From Paenibacillus sp. ACRRY (GTDB taxonomy: Bacteria > Bacillota > Bacilli > Paenibacillales > Paenibacillaceae): a DNA stretch of 64,000 bases. Where the stretch lies: assembly GCF_022346995.1 (NCBI RefSeq), contig NZ_JAKRNM010000001.1, forward strand, positions 806,001 through 870,000, given 5' to 3'. A model generated the notes under the pieces. That model was given only the letters and a program-made list of their open reading frames with translations. It made no database searches and was not told where the DNA came from. Below, piece by piece: positions 8,383-19,321 of the stretch. The translations under genes and the position numbers were made by a program. How positions within the stretch are numbered: position 1 is the stretch's first letter; every line of letters begins with the position of its first letter.

Positions 8383-8789
8383 AATTACAGGAAAACGAAA
8401 GTCATATTGAAGCCAAGGGAGAAAAAAAGATGAAACTTAGAGGGTCTCTTACGGAGCATGCGTATCGAGGAGAACTTAAAAGCTCAAAATACTATTTATT
8501 CAATGACCCTTCTATGCGCAGATTTCTAGATATTATTAGAACAACTTTTCCTACAATGAATACAGCTCATATTTTATTTTGGACACCAGACCAGAGTGAG
8601 GATATAATAAGCTTTCTTATTGATACTGACACAGTGATTAAGATAGAATTGGATCGTTATGATGAAGCAATTGAGCCAATAGTTGACGTTTATCCAATTA
8701 AGTCTTACTTGAAGGGACTCAGTAAAATTTATCAAATCAAAATTGCAGTGGCCATTGATTTAGCAAAGAACGATAAAAATACATACTGA
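8379..8789 (+). CDS. Uncharacterised protein, translationally coupled to Imm8
   Basis: A 136-residue soluble protein of unknown function, no signal peptide or membrane span. The first ATG overlaps the Imm8 stop codon (ATGA). A second candidate start is ATG 8430 behind GGGAGA, which would give 119 residues. The coupling suggests it works with, or is a second antitoxin-like partner of, the Imm8 protein (inference). Confidence 0.55.
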   Translation: MKLQENESHIEAKGEKKMKLRGSLTEHAYRGELKSSKYYLFNDPSMRRFLDIIRTTFPTMNTAHILFWTPDQSEDIISFLIDTDTVIKIELDRYDEAIEPIVDVYPIKSYLKGLSKIYQIKIAVAIDLAKNDKNTY

Positions 8790-8792
8790 GTT

Positions 8793-8815
8793 TTCAACTA
8801 ACGGGAAACTATAGT
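8793..8815. repeat. Partial CTAACGGG repeat
   Basis: TTCAACTAACGGGAAACTATAGTG resembles one arm and core of the palindrome at 1886; the right arm is degraded. Confidence 0.45.
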
Positions 8816-8915
8816 GTAAGAACCAAAAAAGCAGTTGACTAATGTTATCGGTACTTAATATTCAATGGAAATTTTTAAGTTTGTCTGTATTGTACTTTAT
8901 ATAATAGCGCTAAAC

Positions 8916-8974
8916 ATGAATTTGACGCACTTTAATTTTTAATCGATTTTAATGTATGAATCCGACTCATTATA
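8916..8974. repeat. Pair of 19-bp direct repeats upstream of the recombinase gene
   Basis: 8916-8934 (ATGAATTTGACGCACTTTA) and 8956-8974 (ATGAATCCGACTCATTATA) match at 14 of 19 positions and start exactly 40 bases apart, ~130-190 bases before the recombinase start. Spacing near four helical turns would put both on one DNA face. They could be binding sites for the recombinase or for a regulator. The rest of the 8790-9105 gap has no gene; TATAAT at 8900-8905 lacks a good -35. Confidence 0.4.
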
Positions 8975-9105
8975 CACGAATTTTTCTTGTGAAAATAACC
9001 TGTTATTTCAATTAATTCAATTAAATAGATGTGCTGATTTTTTGGAAGTTGATCACCGAAAATTCTTATCTAAATTAGTGTTTATACGAGACCGGAGTGA
9101 GCGAA

Positions 9106-10059
9106 ATGCGTAACCGATATGAACTCGAGGATTTGTATAGCGAACAAATTCGGGCTTTTCGAATTTATCTAAAACAATCCGGATATACGGCATCAACTCA
9201 GAAAGAGTATATGAGAGAAAGTATGATCTTTTTAGACTCGTTAAATGGATCGTTACCCCAAGATGCAGGGAAATTGCACATCATGGAGTTTCTAAGTGAC
9301 AAGCAGGGTTCTGTTGGTGATAAAACACGTAATCGATCTCTTTCTGCCATTCGAACATTCTATATGGCTCTGATTGATTTTGAACTTGCATCAAAAAATC
9401 CGGCTGCTGAAGTGAAAAAGTCTAAAACTGAAAAAAATAAGAAACCCATCTACCTGGAGGAAGAGGATCTATCCGAGAGCCTTAAATATATTGAGGGACG
9501 CTATAAGAACAGGAATATTGCGATATTTTTACTTATGGCCTATTGTGGACTGCGAGTAGGGGAAGTTCACAGGTTGAATCTAAAGGATTTGAAAAAAACT
9601 AGAGGAACGATTGAAGTGTTTGGGAAAGGTCGAAAGTGGAATGAGATACCTGTACCAGACGTATTACTGAACTATCTACTGGAGGTAGAAAAGGAGAGGA
9701 TTTCTCCTTACAGACTTCAGGAAGAAGCATTCTTTGTATCTCAAAAAGGACGCAGACTATCCATTAGGCAGATACAGAAAATCGTCAATCTCACATTTGA
9801 AGCATTCAAGAAAGGCAATCCGAATGTTAGTGATATGAAACTTTCATGCCATAAATTAAGGCACTCTTTTGCCACCATGTTACTGAAAAATGATGTAGAT
9901 ATACGCGTTGTGAAGGAACTTATGGGGCATTCTTCGATTGAAACAACTATGATTTATACGCACGTTAATGATGAACAGAAGAAAAGAGCTATGGCAACCG
10001 TAAATGTTCCCTTGAACGCAATTGGCGAAACAACCCTTATGCTGGCTAGGCATAAATAG
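9106..10059 (+). CDS. Tyrosine recombinase / phage-type integrase (XerC/D-like)
   Basis: A 317-residue tyrosine recombinase that cuts and rejoins DNA through a covalent phosphotyrosine. The start is ATG 9106 with GGAG 8 bases upstream (a GTG at 9097 is in frame but lies inside the ribosome binding site). The N-terminal SAM-like core-binding domain covers residues ~10-100. All catalytic residues are visible: Arg150 (CGLRVGEV), Lys174 (GKGRKW), His249-x-x-Arg252 (HKLRHSF), His275 (MGHSS) and Tyr284 (MIYTHVN). It stands alone, without excisionase or att sites that I can identify, so it may be a remnant of an integrated element or a solitary recombinase. Confidence 0.88.
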   Translation: MRNRYELEDLYSEQIRAFRIYLKQSGYTASTQKEYMRESMIFLDSLNGSLPQDAGKLHIMEFLSDKQGSVGDKTRNRSLSAIRTFYMALIDFELASKNPAAEVKKSKTEKNKKPIYLEEEDLSESLKYIEGRYKNRNIAIFLLMAYCGLRVGEVHRLNLKDLKKTRGTIEVFGKGRKWNEIPVPDVLLNYLLEVEKERISPYRLQEEAFFVSQKGRRLSIRQIQKIVNLTFEAFKKGNPNVSDMKLSCHKLRHSFATMLLKNDVDIRVVKELMGHSSIETTMIYTHVNDEQKKRAMATVNVPLNAIGETTLMLARHK

Positions 10060-10100
10060 GTTGATGTCTGAATGAAATTTGCTTTGAACGCTTTGATTTT

Positions 10101-10109
10101 TGGTATAAT
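10101..10109 (+). promoter_or_regulatory. Extended -10 promoter of the Rpn-type gene
   Basis: TGGTATAAT (10101-10109) is an extended -10 element (TGnTATAAT) 30 bases before the gene start. TTGAAC at 10084 is only 14 bases upstream, too close for a standard -35. Confidence 0.5.
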
Positions 10110-10138
10110 GGAAGTGTATATAGAATGGAGTTGCTGTT

Positions 10139-10951
10139 ATGGAATTGCTTGATCCGAGAGTGGATTTTGTCTTCAAACGTATCTTTGGCAGTGAAAATAA
10201 TAAAGACGTATTACTCGCATTTCTGAATCGAGTCCTTACTGAAGCAGGAGATCCACCACTTACAGAGATCATCCTCATGAATCCTTACACGGACAAAGAT
10301 GACCCGCTCGATAAGCAATCCATCTTTGATGTTTATGCTAAAACTTCAGAGGGAAAACTGATTGATATTGAAATGCAGCTATTTAATAAGTACGATATTG
10401 AGAAAAGAACGTTATTTTATTGGAGTAAACGCTATTCCAGTCAACTTCATGAGGGAGAGAAGTATCAGGAGTTGAAAAAATGCGTCACCATTAATATCCT
10501 GAACTATGCCTTTTTAGCCAATGATGATTACCATAGTATTTTTCATCTTCGAGAAGACCGAACAGGTTTAACCCTAATTGACGATATCGAGATACATTTT
10601 CTGGAATTACCTAAGTTAGATGACGTTATTCCGTCACAAGGTGGTCTTGAGAACTGGTTGTTGTTTCTGAAAGGTGTGGATACTACACATTGGGAGGTGC
10701 TGAAGATGAATGAACCAGGATTAGAGAAGGCCATGGATACCTTGCAATTTTTGAGCCAGGATTCCGAAGCCCGTCGCTTGTATGAAGCGCGTCAGAAATA
10801 TTTGCATGATGAAGCATCAATGCTCGAAGGAGCTCGAAAAGCGGGTATCACTGAAGTGGCAAAAAATATGTTGGATTTGAATTTAGATATATCCACGATC
10901 GCCAAGGCAACTGGATTAACTGAACAGGAAATTATGCAATTGAAAAAGTAA
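10139..10951 (+). CDS. Rpn-family PD-(D/E)XK nuclease / recombination-promoting nuclease
   Basis: A 270-residue protein beginning MELLDPRVDFVFKRIFG, the hallmark of the Rpn (transposase_31-like) family. These proteins are DNA endonucleases that promote recombination or limit foreign DNA; related Rpn proteins act in phage defence. Catalytic acids are visible in SIFDVYAKTSEGKLIDIEMQ (Asp near residue 64, then Glu-x-Gln near 79). A C-terminal tail (residues ~225-270) has a helix-turn-helix-like end ISTIAKATGLTEQEIMQL. It is followed by a strong terminator of the same GTCGCTA...TAGCGGC type as in the composite repeats. Confidence 0.8.
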   Translation: MELLDPRVDFVFKRIFGSENNKDVLLAFLNRVLTEAGDPPLTEIILMNPYTDKDDPLDKQSIFDVYAKTSEGKLIDIEMQLFNKYDIEKRTLFYWSKRYSSQLHEGEKYQELKKCVTINILNYAFLANDDYHSIFHLREDRTGLTLIDDIEIHFLELPKLDDVIPSQGGLENWLLFLKGVDTTHWEVLKMNEPGLEKAMDTLQFLSQDSEARRLYEARQKYLHDEASMLEGARKAGITEVAKNMLDLNLDISTIAKATGLTEQEIMQLKK

Positions 10952-10963
10952 CTTTCTTTGTTT

Positions 10964-10995
10964 AAGTCGCTAAATTAGCGGCTTTTTTGTTTTGA
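10964..10995 (+). terminator. Terminator with the TCGCTA/TAGCGG hairpin
   Basis: AAGTCGCTAAATTAGCGGCTTTTTTG, a perfect short stem followed by T6, 15 bases after the Rpn stop. Nearly identical to the first hairpin of the composite repeats. Confidence 0.8.
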
Positions 10996-11159
10996 AGAAC
11001 CTGAGTTTGTAAGCAAGTAAATGGGAATCTATAAGTGAGTGTTAAATATACCCTTCCTCTTAAACTGAAGGGGAGAATAGTTGAATCTACAAAGGGCTTA
11101 ATAACCTTTTTATTATTTATATTTTTTGTTGAAATCAACAAAAACCAACTCATTGCATT

Positions 11160-11700
11160 AGCTAAACCTCCCCCTTTTCAAATGTAGAATTGGACAAGCT
11201 GAAACTTGCTGCAGAGTTCAAACTCCCATTACTTATAGAAGGTGTAAGGGAGAGAGCGAAATTGACAAACCTTTTCTGAAGAATACTTCTTGTTTCAACA
11301 TCCAAGAAAAAACATCACCAGTAAATAATTATCATTCATTAGCTAAACTTGAATGATAATATTATCTAATTGTTTGTCTTGTATAAATAGGATGTTATGA
11401 ATCATACGGGGAACAATGTTGCTAGTGTGCGGATTTTCAGTTACAAAATCAGCTGTTCCATCATACTTCTATCCGGTCGCTTACATAAATTTGTGATCCA
11501 TTTCTTGATCAGATCAAGCATGGTCATCTTGACCGTGTGTGAGTAACACGTGGGTAACTTAAGCAATAGAGTTTCATCCCTAATTAAGGAAGACGGGAGA
11601 TTCTTTAAACTGATGGAGAAAATCGAAGTGCTTTATAATCCCAAAAGTAATCAACCTTCAAATCATTATGATTGGATGGTTATAGCTATTTTATTTAGAT
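11160..11700. other. Gene-free region with decayed coding traces
   Basis: No intact gene. An inverted repeat ATTATCATTC...GAATGATAAT lies near 11328-11361; its right part TGATAATATTATC resembles a Fur box lacking the central base. On the minus strand, ~11505-11550 reads THVLLTHGQDDHA, like the HxHxDH motif of metallo-beta-lactamase-fold hydrolases but with frame breaks around it, and another minus-strand stretch near 11400-11470 reads ADFVTENPHTSNI. These look like decayed gene pieces; identities are tentative. TATAAT at 11731-11736 may serve the following fucosidase gene. Confidence 0.35.
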
Positions 11701-11830
11701 GAGTTAAAAATTTCTACGTTAGCAGTTTGTTATAATCTATTCAAAAGTTGATTTCACATTGCTATATTTAGGAGTGGGATATAAATATTTCTTTTTGGAA
11801 GCGCAAACAATAAAAAGGGAGTGTATTATT

Positions 11831-14203
11831 TTGTTAATGAAATACATCAAACCCGCCATGGAATGGACTGAAGCATTACCTGTTGGTAACGGAAGGCTTG
11901 GAGGTATGGTATTTGGTGGTATTGAGCAAGAACACATACAACTGAATGAAGATACCCTGTGGTCAGGATACCCAAAAGATTCTAATAATGATAAGGCTTT
12001 CGAAGTATTATTGAAAGTAAGAGAGCAAATCTCCCGTAATGAGTATCAAGAAGCATCAGAATTGTCTAAACAGATGCTGGGGCCTTATAACCAATCATAT
12101 CTTCCATTAGGCGATTTGTACCTTCAGTTTGAGCATGGAGATGTGGCTAAAGATTATTCTAGAACATTGAATCTGCAAACGGGTGTCTGCACTACCTCGT
12201 ATACTATAGGTGGTATACTTTATTCTCGTGAAGTGTTTGCATCTTACCCGGACCAAGCCATCATAATCCGATTGGCGGCAGGTAAAAAGAGTATGATTAC
12301 ATTTTCTGCAAACTTACGGAGCAAGTTACGTCATACCGTCACGGCAGTACAGGATTCCATTATTCTTACAGGACTTGCTCCGGAACATGTAGACCCTAGC
12401 TATTATGATCGAGTAGAACCAGTGTTGTATGGTGATCTTGAGAATAGTTTGGCTATGCGATTTGCTGCTTTGCTGCGAGTATTTAATGAAGGAGGATCCG
12501 CTAGAGTTGAAAACGGAACTTTGAAAGTCTCTGATGCTAATTCTGTTACTTTGGTATTTAATGCTTTAACAAGTTTTAAAGGATTTAATCAAATGCCAGG
12601 TACTGATGTGCTAGAAGTTTCAAAGCGGGTAAGTAAATTGTTGTCACCACTTTCGGAAATGCCTTTTGAAAAATTAAGGGAACGACACATCATGGATCAT
12701 CAAGCATTATTTAATCGAGTAAATTTAACACTTGGTGAAAAAAACAAAGAATCGCAAATACCAATTGACGAGAGATTGAAGAAAAATGGTGCTGAAGATC
12801 TCGGTATGCTTGAACTTTTGTTTCATTATGGGCGATATTTGCTCATTGCTAGTTCCAGACCTGGTTCGCAGCCGGCAAACCTTCAAGGCATTTGGAATAA
12901 CGACGTACGGCCACCGTGGAGTAGCAATTGGACTCTGAATATCAATGCACAAATGAACTACTGGCTAGCAGAAGCAGGGAATCTTTCTGATTGTCATGAG
13001 CCTTTATTTGAGTTTATAGGAAACTTGGCTCATAATGGTGCTAAAACAGCTCAGGTGCACTATGGTGCAAAAGGATGGACTGCACATCACAATGCTGATC
13101 TCTGGTGTCAGACTGCACCTGTAGGAGATTATGGACATGGAAATCCAGTGTGGGCGCTATGGCCCATGGGAGGAGTGTGGCTCTGCCGGCATCTCTGGGA
13201 GCACTATGAATTTGGATTAGACTATGAATTCTTAAGAGAGAATGCGTTTCCAATTATGAAAGAAGCTGCATTGTTTCTTTTAGATTGGTTGGTTGCAGAT
13301 GATACAGGACAATTGGTGACTTCTCCTTCCACGTCTCCAGAGCATCGTTTCCGTCTTGAGGACGGTACGTTGTGCGATGTTAGTAGCGCTTCAACAATGG
13401 ATCGAATGTTAATTCAGGATTTGTTTATTAATTGCTTGAAAGCAATGGAGATACTTAATATTCAAGATAACTTACGTGTAGAAATACAGCAAACTCTAGA
13501 CAATTTATGGGCGCTTTCTATCGGTGCCGAGGGGAGATTACAAGAATGGAGCGTTGATTTCAAAGATGAGGATGTAAATCATCGACATGTGTCCCATCTT
13601 TATGGGATCTATCCTGGCGAATGGCTAATGGAGGATACAATGAAGACTTTCTTTGAAGCTGCTAGACGTTCTCTTGATATTCGGGGAGATGAGGGGACAG
13701 GTTGGAGTCTGGCTTGGAAAATAAATTTGTGGGCACGTTTTGGAGATGGTAATAAGATTTACTCCCTATTCCGTAATTTGTTCCATTCGGTTAGTGGGCA
13801 GGATTTAAACTATCATCGTGGAGGACTTTACCCCAATTTAATGGATGCGCATCCTCCTTTTCAGATTGACGGGAATTTCGGTTATACCGCAGGTGTCCTT
13901 GAAATGCTGTTGCAATCTCATCATCATGTTCTGAGGTTGCTCCCTGCTTTACCGGATATATGGAAAGATGGTGAAGTTAAAGGCTTACGTGCCCGAGGAG
14001 GGTTTACTGTGGATATTAAATGGAAGAAAGGTCGACTAGTAAAAGCGATTATACAAGCGGATACTGACGGCAATTGCATTGTTTATACCGGTGGTGGTGT
14101 CACTGTAACTGAAGTGAAAACTGGAATAACTATAGCTTCAGGTGTTGGACAAGTCGGTTTTAAGACAACAGCTGAGACGGCATATTACATCCATGAGAAT
14201 TAA
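11831..14203 (+). CDS. Glycoside hydrolase family 95 (alpha-L-fucosidase type), copy 1
   Basis: An inverting exo-glycosidase predicted to remove alpha-1,2-linked L-fucose (some GH95 members act on L-galactose) from oligosaccharides. It is 790 residues from the TTG at 11831 (AAAGGGAG 9 bases upstream); ATG 11837 is the alternative. It has no signal peptide, so it is cytoplasmic and probably acts on imported oligosaccharides. The family's N-terminal motif [16 protein letters not shown] is at ~15. Residues matching the characterised Bifidobacterium AfcA site are visible: Asn370 and Asn372 ([10 protein letters not shown]), Glu572 (LQEWSVDF) and Asp680 ([12 protein letters not shown]). It is followed with 11 bases overlap by a sensor kinase, so sensing and hydrolysis are co-expressed. 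Confidence 0.88.
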   Translation: MLMKYIKPAMEWTEALPVGNGRLGGMVFGGIEQEHIQLNEDTLWSGYPKDSNNDKAFEVLLKVREQISRNEYQEASELSKQMLGPYNQSYLPLGDLYLQFEHGDVAKDYSRTLNLQTGVCTTSYTIGGILYSREVFASYPDQAIIIRLAAGKKSMITFSANLRSKLRHTVTAVQDSIILTGLAPEHVDPSYYDRVEPVLYGDLENSLAMRFAALLRVFNEGGSARVENGTLKVSDANSVTLVFNALTSFKGFNQMPGTDVLEVSKRVSKLLSPLSEMPFEKLRERHIMDHQALFNRVNLTLGEKNKESQIPIDERLKKNGAEDLGMLELLFHYGRYLLIASSRPGSQPANLQGIWNNDVRPPWSSNWTLNINAQMNYWLAEAGNLSDCHEPLFEFIGNLAHNGAKTAQVHYGAKGWTAHHNADLWCQTAPVGDYGHGNPVWALWPMGGVWLCRHLWEHYEFGLDYEFLRENAFPIMKEAALFLLDWLVADDTGQLVTSPSTSPEHRFRLEDGTLCDVSSASTMDRMLIQDLFINCLKAMEILNIQDNLRVEIQQTLDNLWALSIGAEGRLQEWSVDFKDEDVNHRHVSHLYGIYPGEWLMEDTMKTFFEAARRSLDIRGDEGTGWSLAWKINLWARFGDGNKIYSLFRNLFHSVSGQDLNYHRGGLYPNLMDAHPPFQIDGNFGYTAGVLEMLLQSHHHVLRLLPALPDIWKDGEVKGLRARGGFTVDIKWKKGRLVKAIIQADTDGNCIVYTGGGVTVTEVKTGITIASGVGQVGFKTTAETAYYIHEN

Positions 14204-16031
14204 ATCGGTTAACGCAAAAATATTTATCCGCTACTCTGCACTAATTACCATTCTAATCGCTGTCTTTTTAATTGCATTCAGTCTATATATGGAAAGCGTT
14301 TTGCGTAAGCAGTCGGTGCAGTCCATGAATCAAATCTCGGCTAACATCCTTGACACTGTCAACTTGGAATTGAAGAATTTGTACAGTACTGCACTGAAAA
14401 TTGTCGCTTCTGAACCTGTAAGGGCCCCCTTTTTTCAAGATACAAGTGATCCAACAATTCTTTACAATGTGAGAAATAAATTAGCGAGTGCTGTATTGAG
14501 TATAAATGGACCCATTCCTAATTTTTATAAATTGTATATGTATCGAAATGACGGATTCATTTTCCAATACGGTAAAGAATTTGACGCGGTTAATGGAGAT
14601 GCAAAGACACTCCTTCAACAAGATTGGGCAATTCAAACCTTAATGCAGAATGGTAAAAGGAGCATCTCTCCTCCACGTGAAGACAAGGATGAGCCAGATC
14701 AAAGTATTATCTCAGTCAATATGGCTTTTGCCGAAGTTTTCGGTGGAAAAGCAAGTAATATCATTACAGTGGAACAGAAATACGAGGTGTTTGCAAGAAT
14801 CATTGAAAAAGCAGTAATGTCTAACGATCTGGAAAAGACACAGCATAAAAAGGTGTATGTAATTGATCAGAATGGACAACTGGTCTATCCCTACTCAAAG
14901 GATAAGGAAATTAATTCAGCGATGCTGGATAAAATTAATTTTTTTCATGAAGCTATAACTCAGAATCTGTCTGCTAATATACTTGAGAGCAGCGAGATTC
15001 AGCATCAACTAAACTATGACCGAACCCTTGCCGTATACTCCAGATCAAGTTTCTCTGGTTGGACAGTGCTACTCGAAGAGCCTGAAAGTTCGCTGATGGA
15101 GCCAATTGTTACTTTTAACATGAATATAATCTTATTAGGCATTTCTGCACTTGCTGTTGCGTTGGCAATGAGTTTTTTTGTATCACGAAGTCTTACTCGG
15201 CCATTGAAGCATATCAGCAAATCGATAAAAATGTTGGACTTTGACACTTTAGGTCTACCAAAAAAGTCAATTCCAATTAGCAGCATAGATGAGTTGGAGG
15301 AATTGAACCGTACATTTATTGAAATGCGTAGTAGATTAAAAGAATCCCTAGAGGAGGCGGTTTCTGCTAGGTCTCATGAAGTTGAGTCCCGGTTGCTCGC
15401 GCTTCAAGCACAAATGAATCCTCACTTTCTGTATAATTCCTTATCTGTAATCAGCATTTTGTGTGAAGAAGGTAAGAACATTGAAGCACAGATGTTTTGT
15501 AAGGGTCTGTCTAGGATGCTCCGATATGTATCTTCTAATAACTTTAGTTCTGTGGGTCTCGTCGAAGAACTACAGTATACTCGAGACTATGTACAACTGA
15601 TGGGAGAACGCTACGGAGAAATGCTGAGGTGTGAGGTGAATGTTCCCCCTGAAATGGAATCTATAAAAATTCCGAAACTAGTTATACAGCCACTTGTCGA
15701 GAATGCGATAAAACATGGTGCAAGTGGTCAACCGCCTTGGGTGATCCGCATCACAGGGAAGATTTTGTCGGGAGGGTGGATGGTTACCATCTCAGACAAC
15801 GGGACGGGTTTTGATCCCGGTAAGCTAGAACTGCTGAAAGAGAAATTCAGATCGTTTGATAGTGGAACGAGAATTCCAGAAATCAGCGTGGACGGTATGG
15901 GGATGCTTAACATATATATCAGACTGAGGATGTTTTATGAGACAAACATGATTTTTGACATTTCTGAAAGCGGTGAAGGTGGGGCCGCAGTCACTATCGG
16001 AGGATTTACGCAGCAGAAGGAAGGTAAATGA
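14193..16031 (+). CDS. YesM-type sensor histidine kinase
   Basis: A membrane sensor of 612 residues. The ATG at 14193 overlaps the fucosidase end by 11 bases. Two membrane helices (residues ~12-32 and ~305-330) bracket a ~270-residue extracellular sensor region. HAMP follows at ~330-385, then a coiled stretch, and the His_kinase domain with [11 protein letters not shown], where His411 is the predicted phosphoacceptor. The ATPase domain has [10 protein letters not shown] (N box) and SDNGTGFD (G1 box). It pairs with the response regulator downstream (4-base overlap). Kinases of this class usually sense extracellular sugars directly or through a binding protein and control the adjacent ABC importer. 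Confidence 0.9.
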   Translation: MRIKSVNAKIFIRYSALITILIAVFLIAFSLYMESVLRKQSVQSMNQISANILDTVNLELKNLYSTALKIVASEPVRAPFFQDTSDPTILYNVRNKLASAVLSINGPIPNFYKLYMYRNDGFIFQYGKEFDAVNGDAKTLLQQDWAIQTLMQNGKRSISPPREDKDEPDQSIISVNMAFAEVFGGKASNIITVEQKYEVFARIIEKAVMSNDLEKTQHKKVYVIDQNGQLVYPYSKDKEINSAMLDKINFFHEAITQNLSANILESSEIQHQLNYDRTLAVYSRSSFSGWTVLLEEPESSLMEPIVTFNMNIILLGISALAVALAMSFFVSRSLTRPLKHISKSIKMLDFDTLGLPKKSIPISSIDELEELNRTFIEMRSRLKESLEEAVSARSHEVESRLLALQAQMNPHFLYNSLSVISILCEEGKNIEAQMFCKGLSRMLRYVSSNNFSSVGLVEELQYTRDYVQLMGERYGEMLRCEVNVPPEMESIKIPKLVIQPLVENAIKHGASGQPPWVIRITGKILSGGWMVTISDNGTGFDPGKLELLKEKFRSFDSGTRIPEISVDGMGMLNIYIRLRMFYETNMIFDISESGEGGAAVTIGGFTQQKEGK

Positions 16032-17572
16032 TGAGCCAAAGGAAAAAAATCACTGTCATTGTAGCCGAAGATGAGCCGATTATTAAAAATCATATTATAA
16101 CCAAAATTGAGCAAGCAGCACCTGATTTTAAAGTAATCGCAAGTTCATTTAATGGTAAGGATGCTCTTGATGCGATATTAAGACTAAATCCGGATGTTGT
16201 CTTTACCGATATTCGGATGCCTGTAATGGATGGTATGGAGCTTATCACGAATATCCGCGCTGTTATGCCTGAAATACCTATTGTCGTGCTCAGTGGTTAT
16301 AATGAATTCGAATATGCAAGACAAGCAATTCGTTTGAACGTATTGGATTATTTACTTAAACCACTGGATACAGAAATGCTCCTTAGTACATTAAATCAGA
16401 TCCGAAGCAAGGTCTTGTCTGCAAACACGAATCAGTTGCGGCAGGTAATTTCTTCTATGCTTCATGGAGAGAGTGACAATACGTTGTTTCCTAATGATTT
16501 AGGACATGTTGTTTTCCAAATGTTCTTGATAAATGCTGGGAATTTATGTGACCATATCACTTCGTTAAAACATTCTGCGTCGTTTAACTCACTCTGGCTC
16601 CGAATCAATTGGCAAGAGCTCATAAACCGAACAACTACTCCGATTTTGGATTGGTGGCTTATCGACGAGAAAATGCTGAATCAAAAGTTCCTTATTATTG
16701 CTTATCCTATAGGAAACAAAGAAGATATTCTTGCTACAGGAGAAACTCTTTGGCGTATACTGATTAATGTACTAGCTCCTTATACAGTATCAATATGTAT
16801 GCATGCAGAAATGATTGCGAAAGATCAACTTTGGAAGGCGTCACAGGATTTAAGAATGCTGATGGAACAGGGGGTTTGCATTGGTCAGTCTCAATTTATG
16901 CTCTTTCCGGATGATCAAAGACAAACACCATCCGTAATTCCATCGCTTTCAGTACAGCAGATTAGGTCAGTGTTGGATAATCCGCGAGCGCTTCATAATC
17001 TTATTACAGAGCACCTTGTTGCTATCCAGAATGCAGCAATCCCACAAAGACAAGCAGAAGTGATGTTTGCAGAGACTATGAAAATGATTCAAAGAAATCA
17101 AGTTGTAATGTCGGCAACAAATTTTTCAAATATTGAATATGAAATAGCTGAAATGGTATGCACATCTTTAACTTTTGAAGAGGTTTGTGAGCGGCTTTGG
17201 AAAGTGATTGAAAGGAACTGCTATAAGGAATCAGGCGTTGGTAAAACTTCGCAGCTGGTTGAATCCATAAAAAATTATTTCAAAAACCATTATTCGGAGG
17301 ATATTTCTCTGGAGGAAATAGCGCAGCAAATGAACTTTTCATCTGCTTATTTGACCAAAATATTCAAGAAGTATACCAGTGAGAGTCCTGTAAAGTATCT
17401 GACTAATTATCGAATGTCTGAAGCTAAACGGTTATTGATCGAGCACCCCGATCTCGATATACGAATTGTTGCCGAGATGACGGGATACTTCGATCAGCAT
17501 TATTTCAGCAAGGTATTTAAAGGAGTAGTCGGTCAGACACCTTCAGAATTTCGCTTTAGCAAAACGGACTAA
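16028..17572 (+). CDS. YesN-type response regulator with AraC DNA-binding domain
   Basis: 514 residues. The receiver domain (1-125) has the acidic pair EDE near residue 13, phospho-acceptor Asp61 in VVFTDIRMPVMDG and Lys near 111 in LLKPLD. A ~270-residue linker follows, then a C-terminal AraC-type double HTH (~410-510; ISLEEIAQQMNFSSAYLTKIF and the signature GYFDQHYFSKVFK). ATGATG at 16028 overlaps the kinase stop (AAGGAAGG upstream). Predicted to activate the convergent ABC importer operon and probably its own operon. Confidence 0.9.
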   Translation: MMSQRKKITVIVAEDEPIIKNHIITKIEQAAPDFKVIASSFNGKDALDAILRLNPDVVFTDIRMPVMDGMELITNIRAVMPEIPIVVLSGYNEFEYARQAIRLNVLDYLLKPLDTEMLLSTLNQIRSKVLSANTNQLRQVISSMLHGESDNTLFPNDLGHVVFQMFLINAGNLCDHITSLKHSASFNSLWLRINWQELINRTTTPILDWWLIDEKMLNQKFLIIAYPIGNKEDILATGETLWRILINVLAPYTVSICMHAEMIAKDQLWKASQDLRMLMEQGVCIGQSQFMLFPDDQRQTPSVIPSLSVQQIRSVLDNPRALHNLITEHLVAIQNAAIPQRQAEVMFAETMKMIQRNQVVMSATNFSNIEYEIAEMVCTSLTFEEVCERLWKVIERNCYKESGVGKTSQLVESIKNYFKNHYSEDISLEEIAQQMNFSSAYLTKIFKKYTSESPVKYLTNYRMSEAKRLLIEHPDLDIRIVAEMTGYFDQHYFSKVFKGVVGQTPSEFRFSKTD

Positions 17573-17606
17573 TATAGAGAAGACTATTCAAGGAGCCGGG
17601 AAGAAA

Positions 17607-18428
17607 CTAGCCTTTCACGGCTCCAGCAGTCATTCCGGAAATAATATATTTCTGTCCGAAAAGATAAACGATTAGAGTAGGAACCATAATGACCAGTGCG
17701 CTGGCAAAGAGAAGCTGGTCTTGTCCGTAAAAGGTTCCGGTAAATTGAAACAATAGGAGTACAACCCCCCATTTATCGGTTTGAGTTACAAAGTATAATG
17801 GGAACATGAAGTCATTCCAGCAGTTAACAAAGTTGATCACTAGTGCGGTTACCGTCACCGATTTTATGAGTGGGAATATCACTACAAAGAAACGATATAA
17901 TGGACCTGCGCCATCAATGGTAGCTGCTTCATCTAAATCGACCGGAAGGTTTCGGATGAAGCCGTTGTACAGAAAAATCGTAAATGGCATGAAGTAAGCC
18001 GCATAAAGTAAGATCAACCCATGATAAGTATTAATGAAATGTAGTGCTTTCATGAACTGGAAGGTGGTCACCATATTCATCGGGGCAATCAAACCGATTA
18101 GGAATAAATTGAAAATTATAGCGTTAATGCGCGATTTTCTTCTTACAATAATGTACGAGGCCATAGCAGATAATACTGAACAGATAATAATTGAGCCGAA
18201 GCTGAAGATGAGACTATTCATAAAGGCTGGACCTATGTCGCCTGTCCGGAATACTTCAAGGTAATTTTCCCAGTGAAAAACCGAAGGTAGGCCGATCGAC
18301 ATTGCACTAACCTCCATGCCGTCTTTCAGCGAATTTACGAGTATAAAATAGAGTGGCAAGAATATGACGAGTGTTAGTGCCCACATCATAATTTCGATTA
18401 AAAATTTTGGTGCGTAGCGTTTGCTCAT
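17607..18428 (-). CDS. ABC sugar importer permease, MalG/LplC type
   Basis: 273 residues with six predicted membrane helices and the EAA motif EAATIDGAGPLYRFFVVIFPL near residue 185, which contacts the ATPase subunit. Translation is coupled to the upstream permease (4-base overlap ATGA at 18425-18428). No ATPase gene is present here; carbohydrate importers of this class commonly share an MsmX-type ATPase encoded elsewhere. Confidence 0.9.
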   Translation of the reverse strand: MSKRYAPKFLIEIMMWALTLVIFLPLYFILVNSLKDGMEVSAMSIGLPSVFHWENYLEVFRTGDIGPAFMNSLIFSFGSIIICSVLSAMASYIIVRRKSRINAIIFNLFLIGLIAPMNMVTTFQFMKALHFINTYHGLILLYAAYFMPFTIFLYNGFIRNLPVDLDEAATIDGAGPLYRFFVVIFPLIKSVTVTALVINFVNCWNDFMFPLYFVTQTDKWGVVLLLFQFTGTFYGQDQLLFASALVIMVPTLIVYLFGQKYIISGMTAGAVKG

Positions 18429-19321
18429 GATACATCCACCTCAAATTTTTTGAATATTGCGTTCACTATGAAGTACACTGCAGTTACGAACACAAACAGA
18501 AGCAGCCCCAGTGCGGTGGAATATCCGTAATTACCTTTGCCAAATTCATTTAGTATTGTTAGATTCAATACTTCCGATTTTCTGGCTGGACCACCATTCG
18601 AAATTACATAAATCAGATCAAATACTTTAAGACCTGCAATCATACCCAAAATCGTATTGATAACAATTGACTGGTACAAATAAGGTAACGTAATATTAAA
18701 TAATTTATGATAGGATCCAGCACCGTCCATTTCGGCAGCCTCATGAATTTCTTTGGGAATGGTTTGAAGTGCAGCAAGGAAGATCGCCATAGCAAAACCG
18801 GAGGCGCGCCAGACTTCAACCGAAGAAATTGACCATATCGCTAGTTGTGGATCGGACAACCATGAATTAGTCAAGAATTCAAGTCCGATCGATTTAAGAA
18901 CTTTATTCAGCAGGCCATCTGGATTGAAGATTTCCGAGAAGGTAATGCCTAGTAACACTGTTGATAGAGTGATAGGCATATAGAATATGGCACGAAGCAC
19001 ATTTTTCGTGCGTAGGCCTTCATTTAGTAAAAGTGCCAGGAAGAGCCCGAATACAATCTTTAGCACTGTAGTAAATACGGCAAAGATGATTGTGTTTATA
19101 AAAACTCCGCCATTGCCGGAAGATCCACTAAAAATCTCGCGGAAATTATCGAGACCGATAAATTTAATCGCATTCCCGTAAGCATTCCAATTAGTGAATG
19201 CGTAAAAAAAACTTGTTAGGTTTGGTGCCAAAAATAAGGCCAAATATAATACGAATGCAGGGATCAACAGATATTGTGGGTACATTTTGCGTATGATTTT
19301 CTGATTATTCAGTTTGTTCAT
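18425..19321 (-). CDS. ABC sugar importer permease, MalF/LplB type
   Basis: The start ATG is at 19321, behind GGTGGAG with 6-base spacing (a further in-frame ATG at 19336 lacks one), giving 298 residues. It contains six predicted helices and the EAA loop EAAEMDGAGSYHKLFNITLPY near residue 200. With the second permease and the lipoprotein it forms a type I carbohydrate importer. Confidence 0.9.
   Translation of the reverse strand: MNKLNNQKIIRKMYPQYLLIPAFVLYLALFLAPNLTSFFYAFTNWNAYGNAIKFIGLDNFREIFSGSSGNGGVFINTIIFAVFTTVLKIVFGLFLALLLNEGLRTKNVLRAIFYMPITLSTVLLGITFSEIFNPDGLLNKVLKSIGLEFLTNSWLSDPQLAIWSISSVEVWRASGFAMAIFLAALQTIPKEIHEAAEMDGAGSYHKLFNITLPYLYQSIVINTILGMIAGLKVFDLIYVISNGGPARKSEVLNLTILNEFGKGNYGYSTALGLLLFVFVTAVYFIVNAIFKKFEVDVS

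Noticed and set aside
10962..11153. 63-codon minus-strand frame after the Rpn gene
   Set aside because: It runs across the terminator, has a poor start and low-complexity AT-rich codons.
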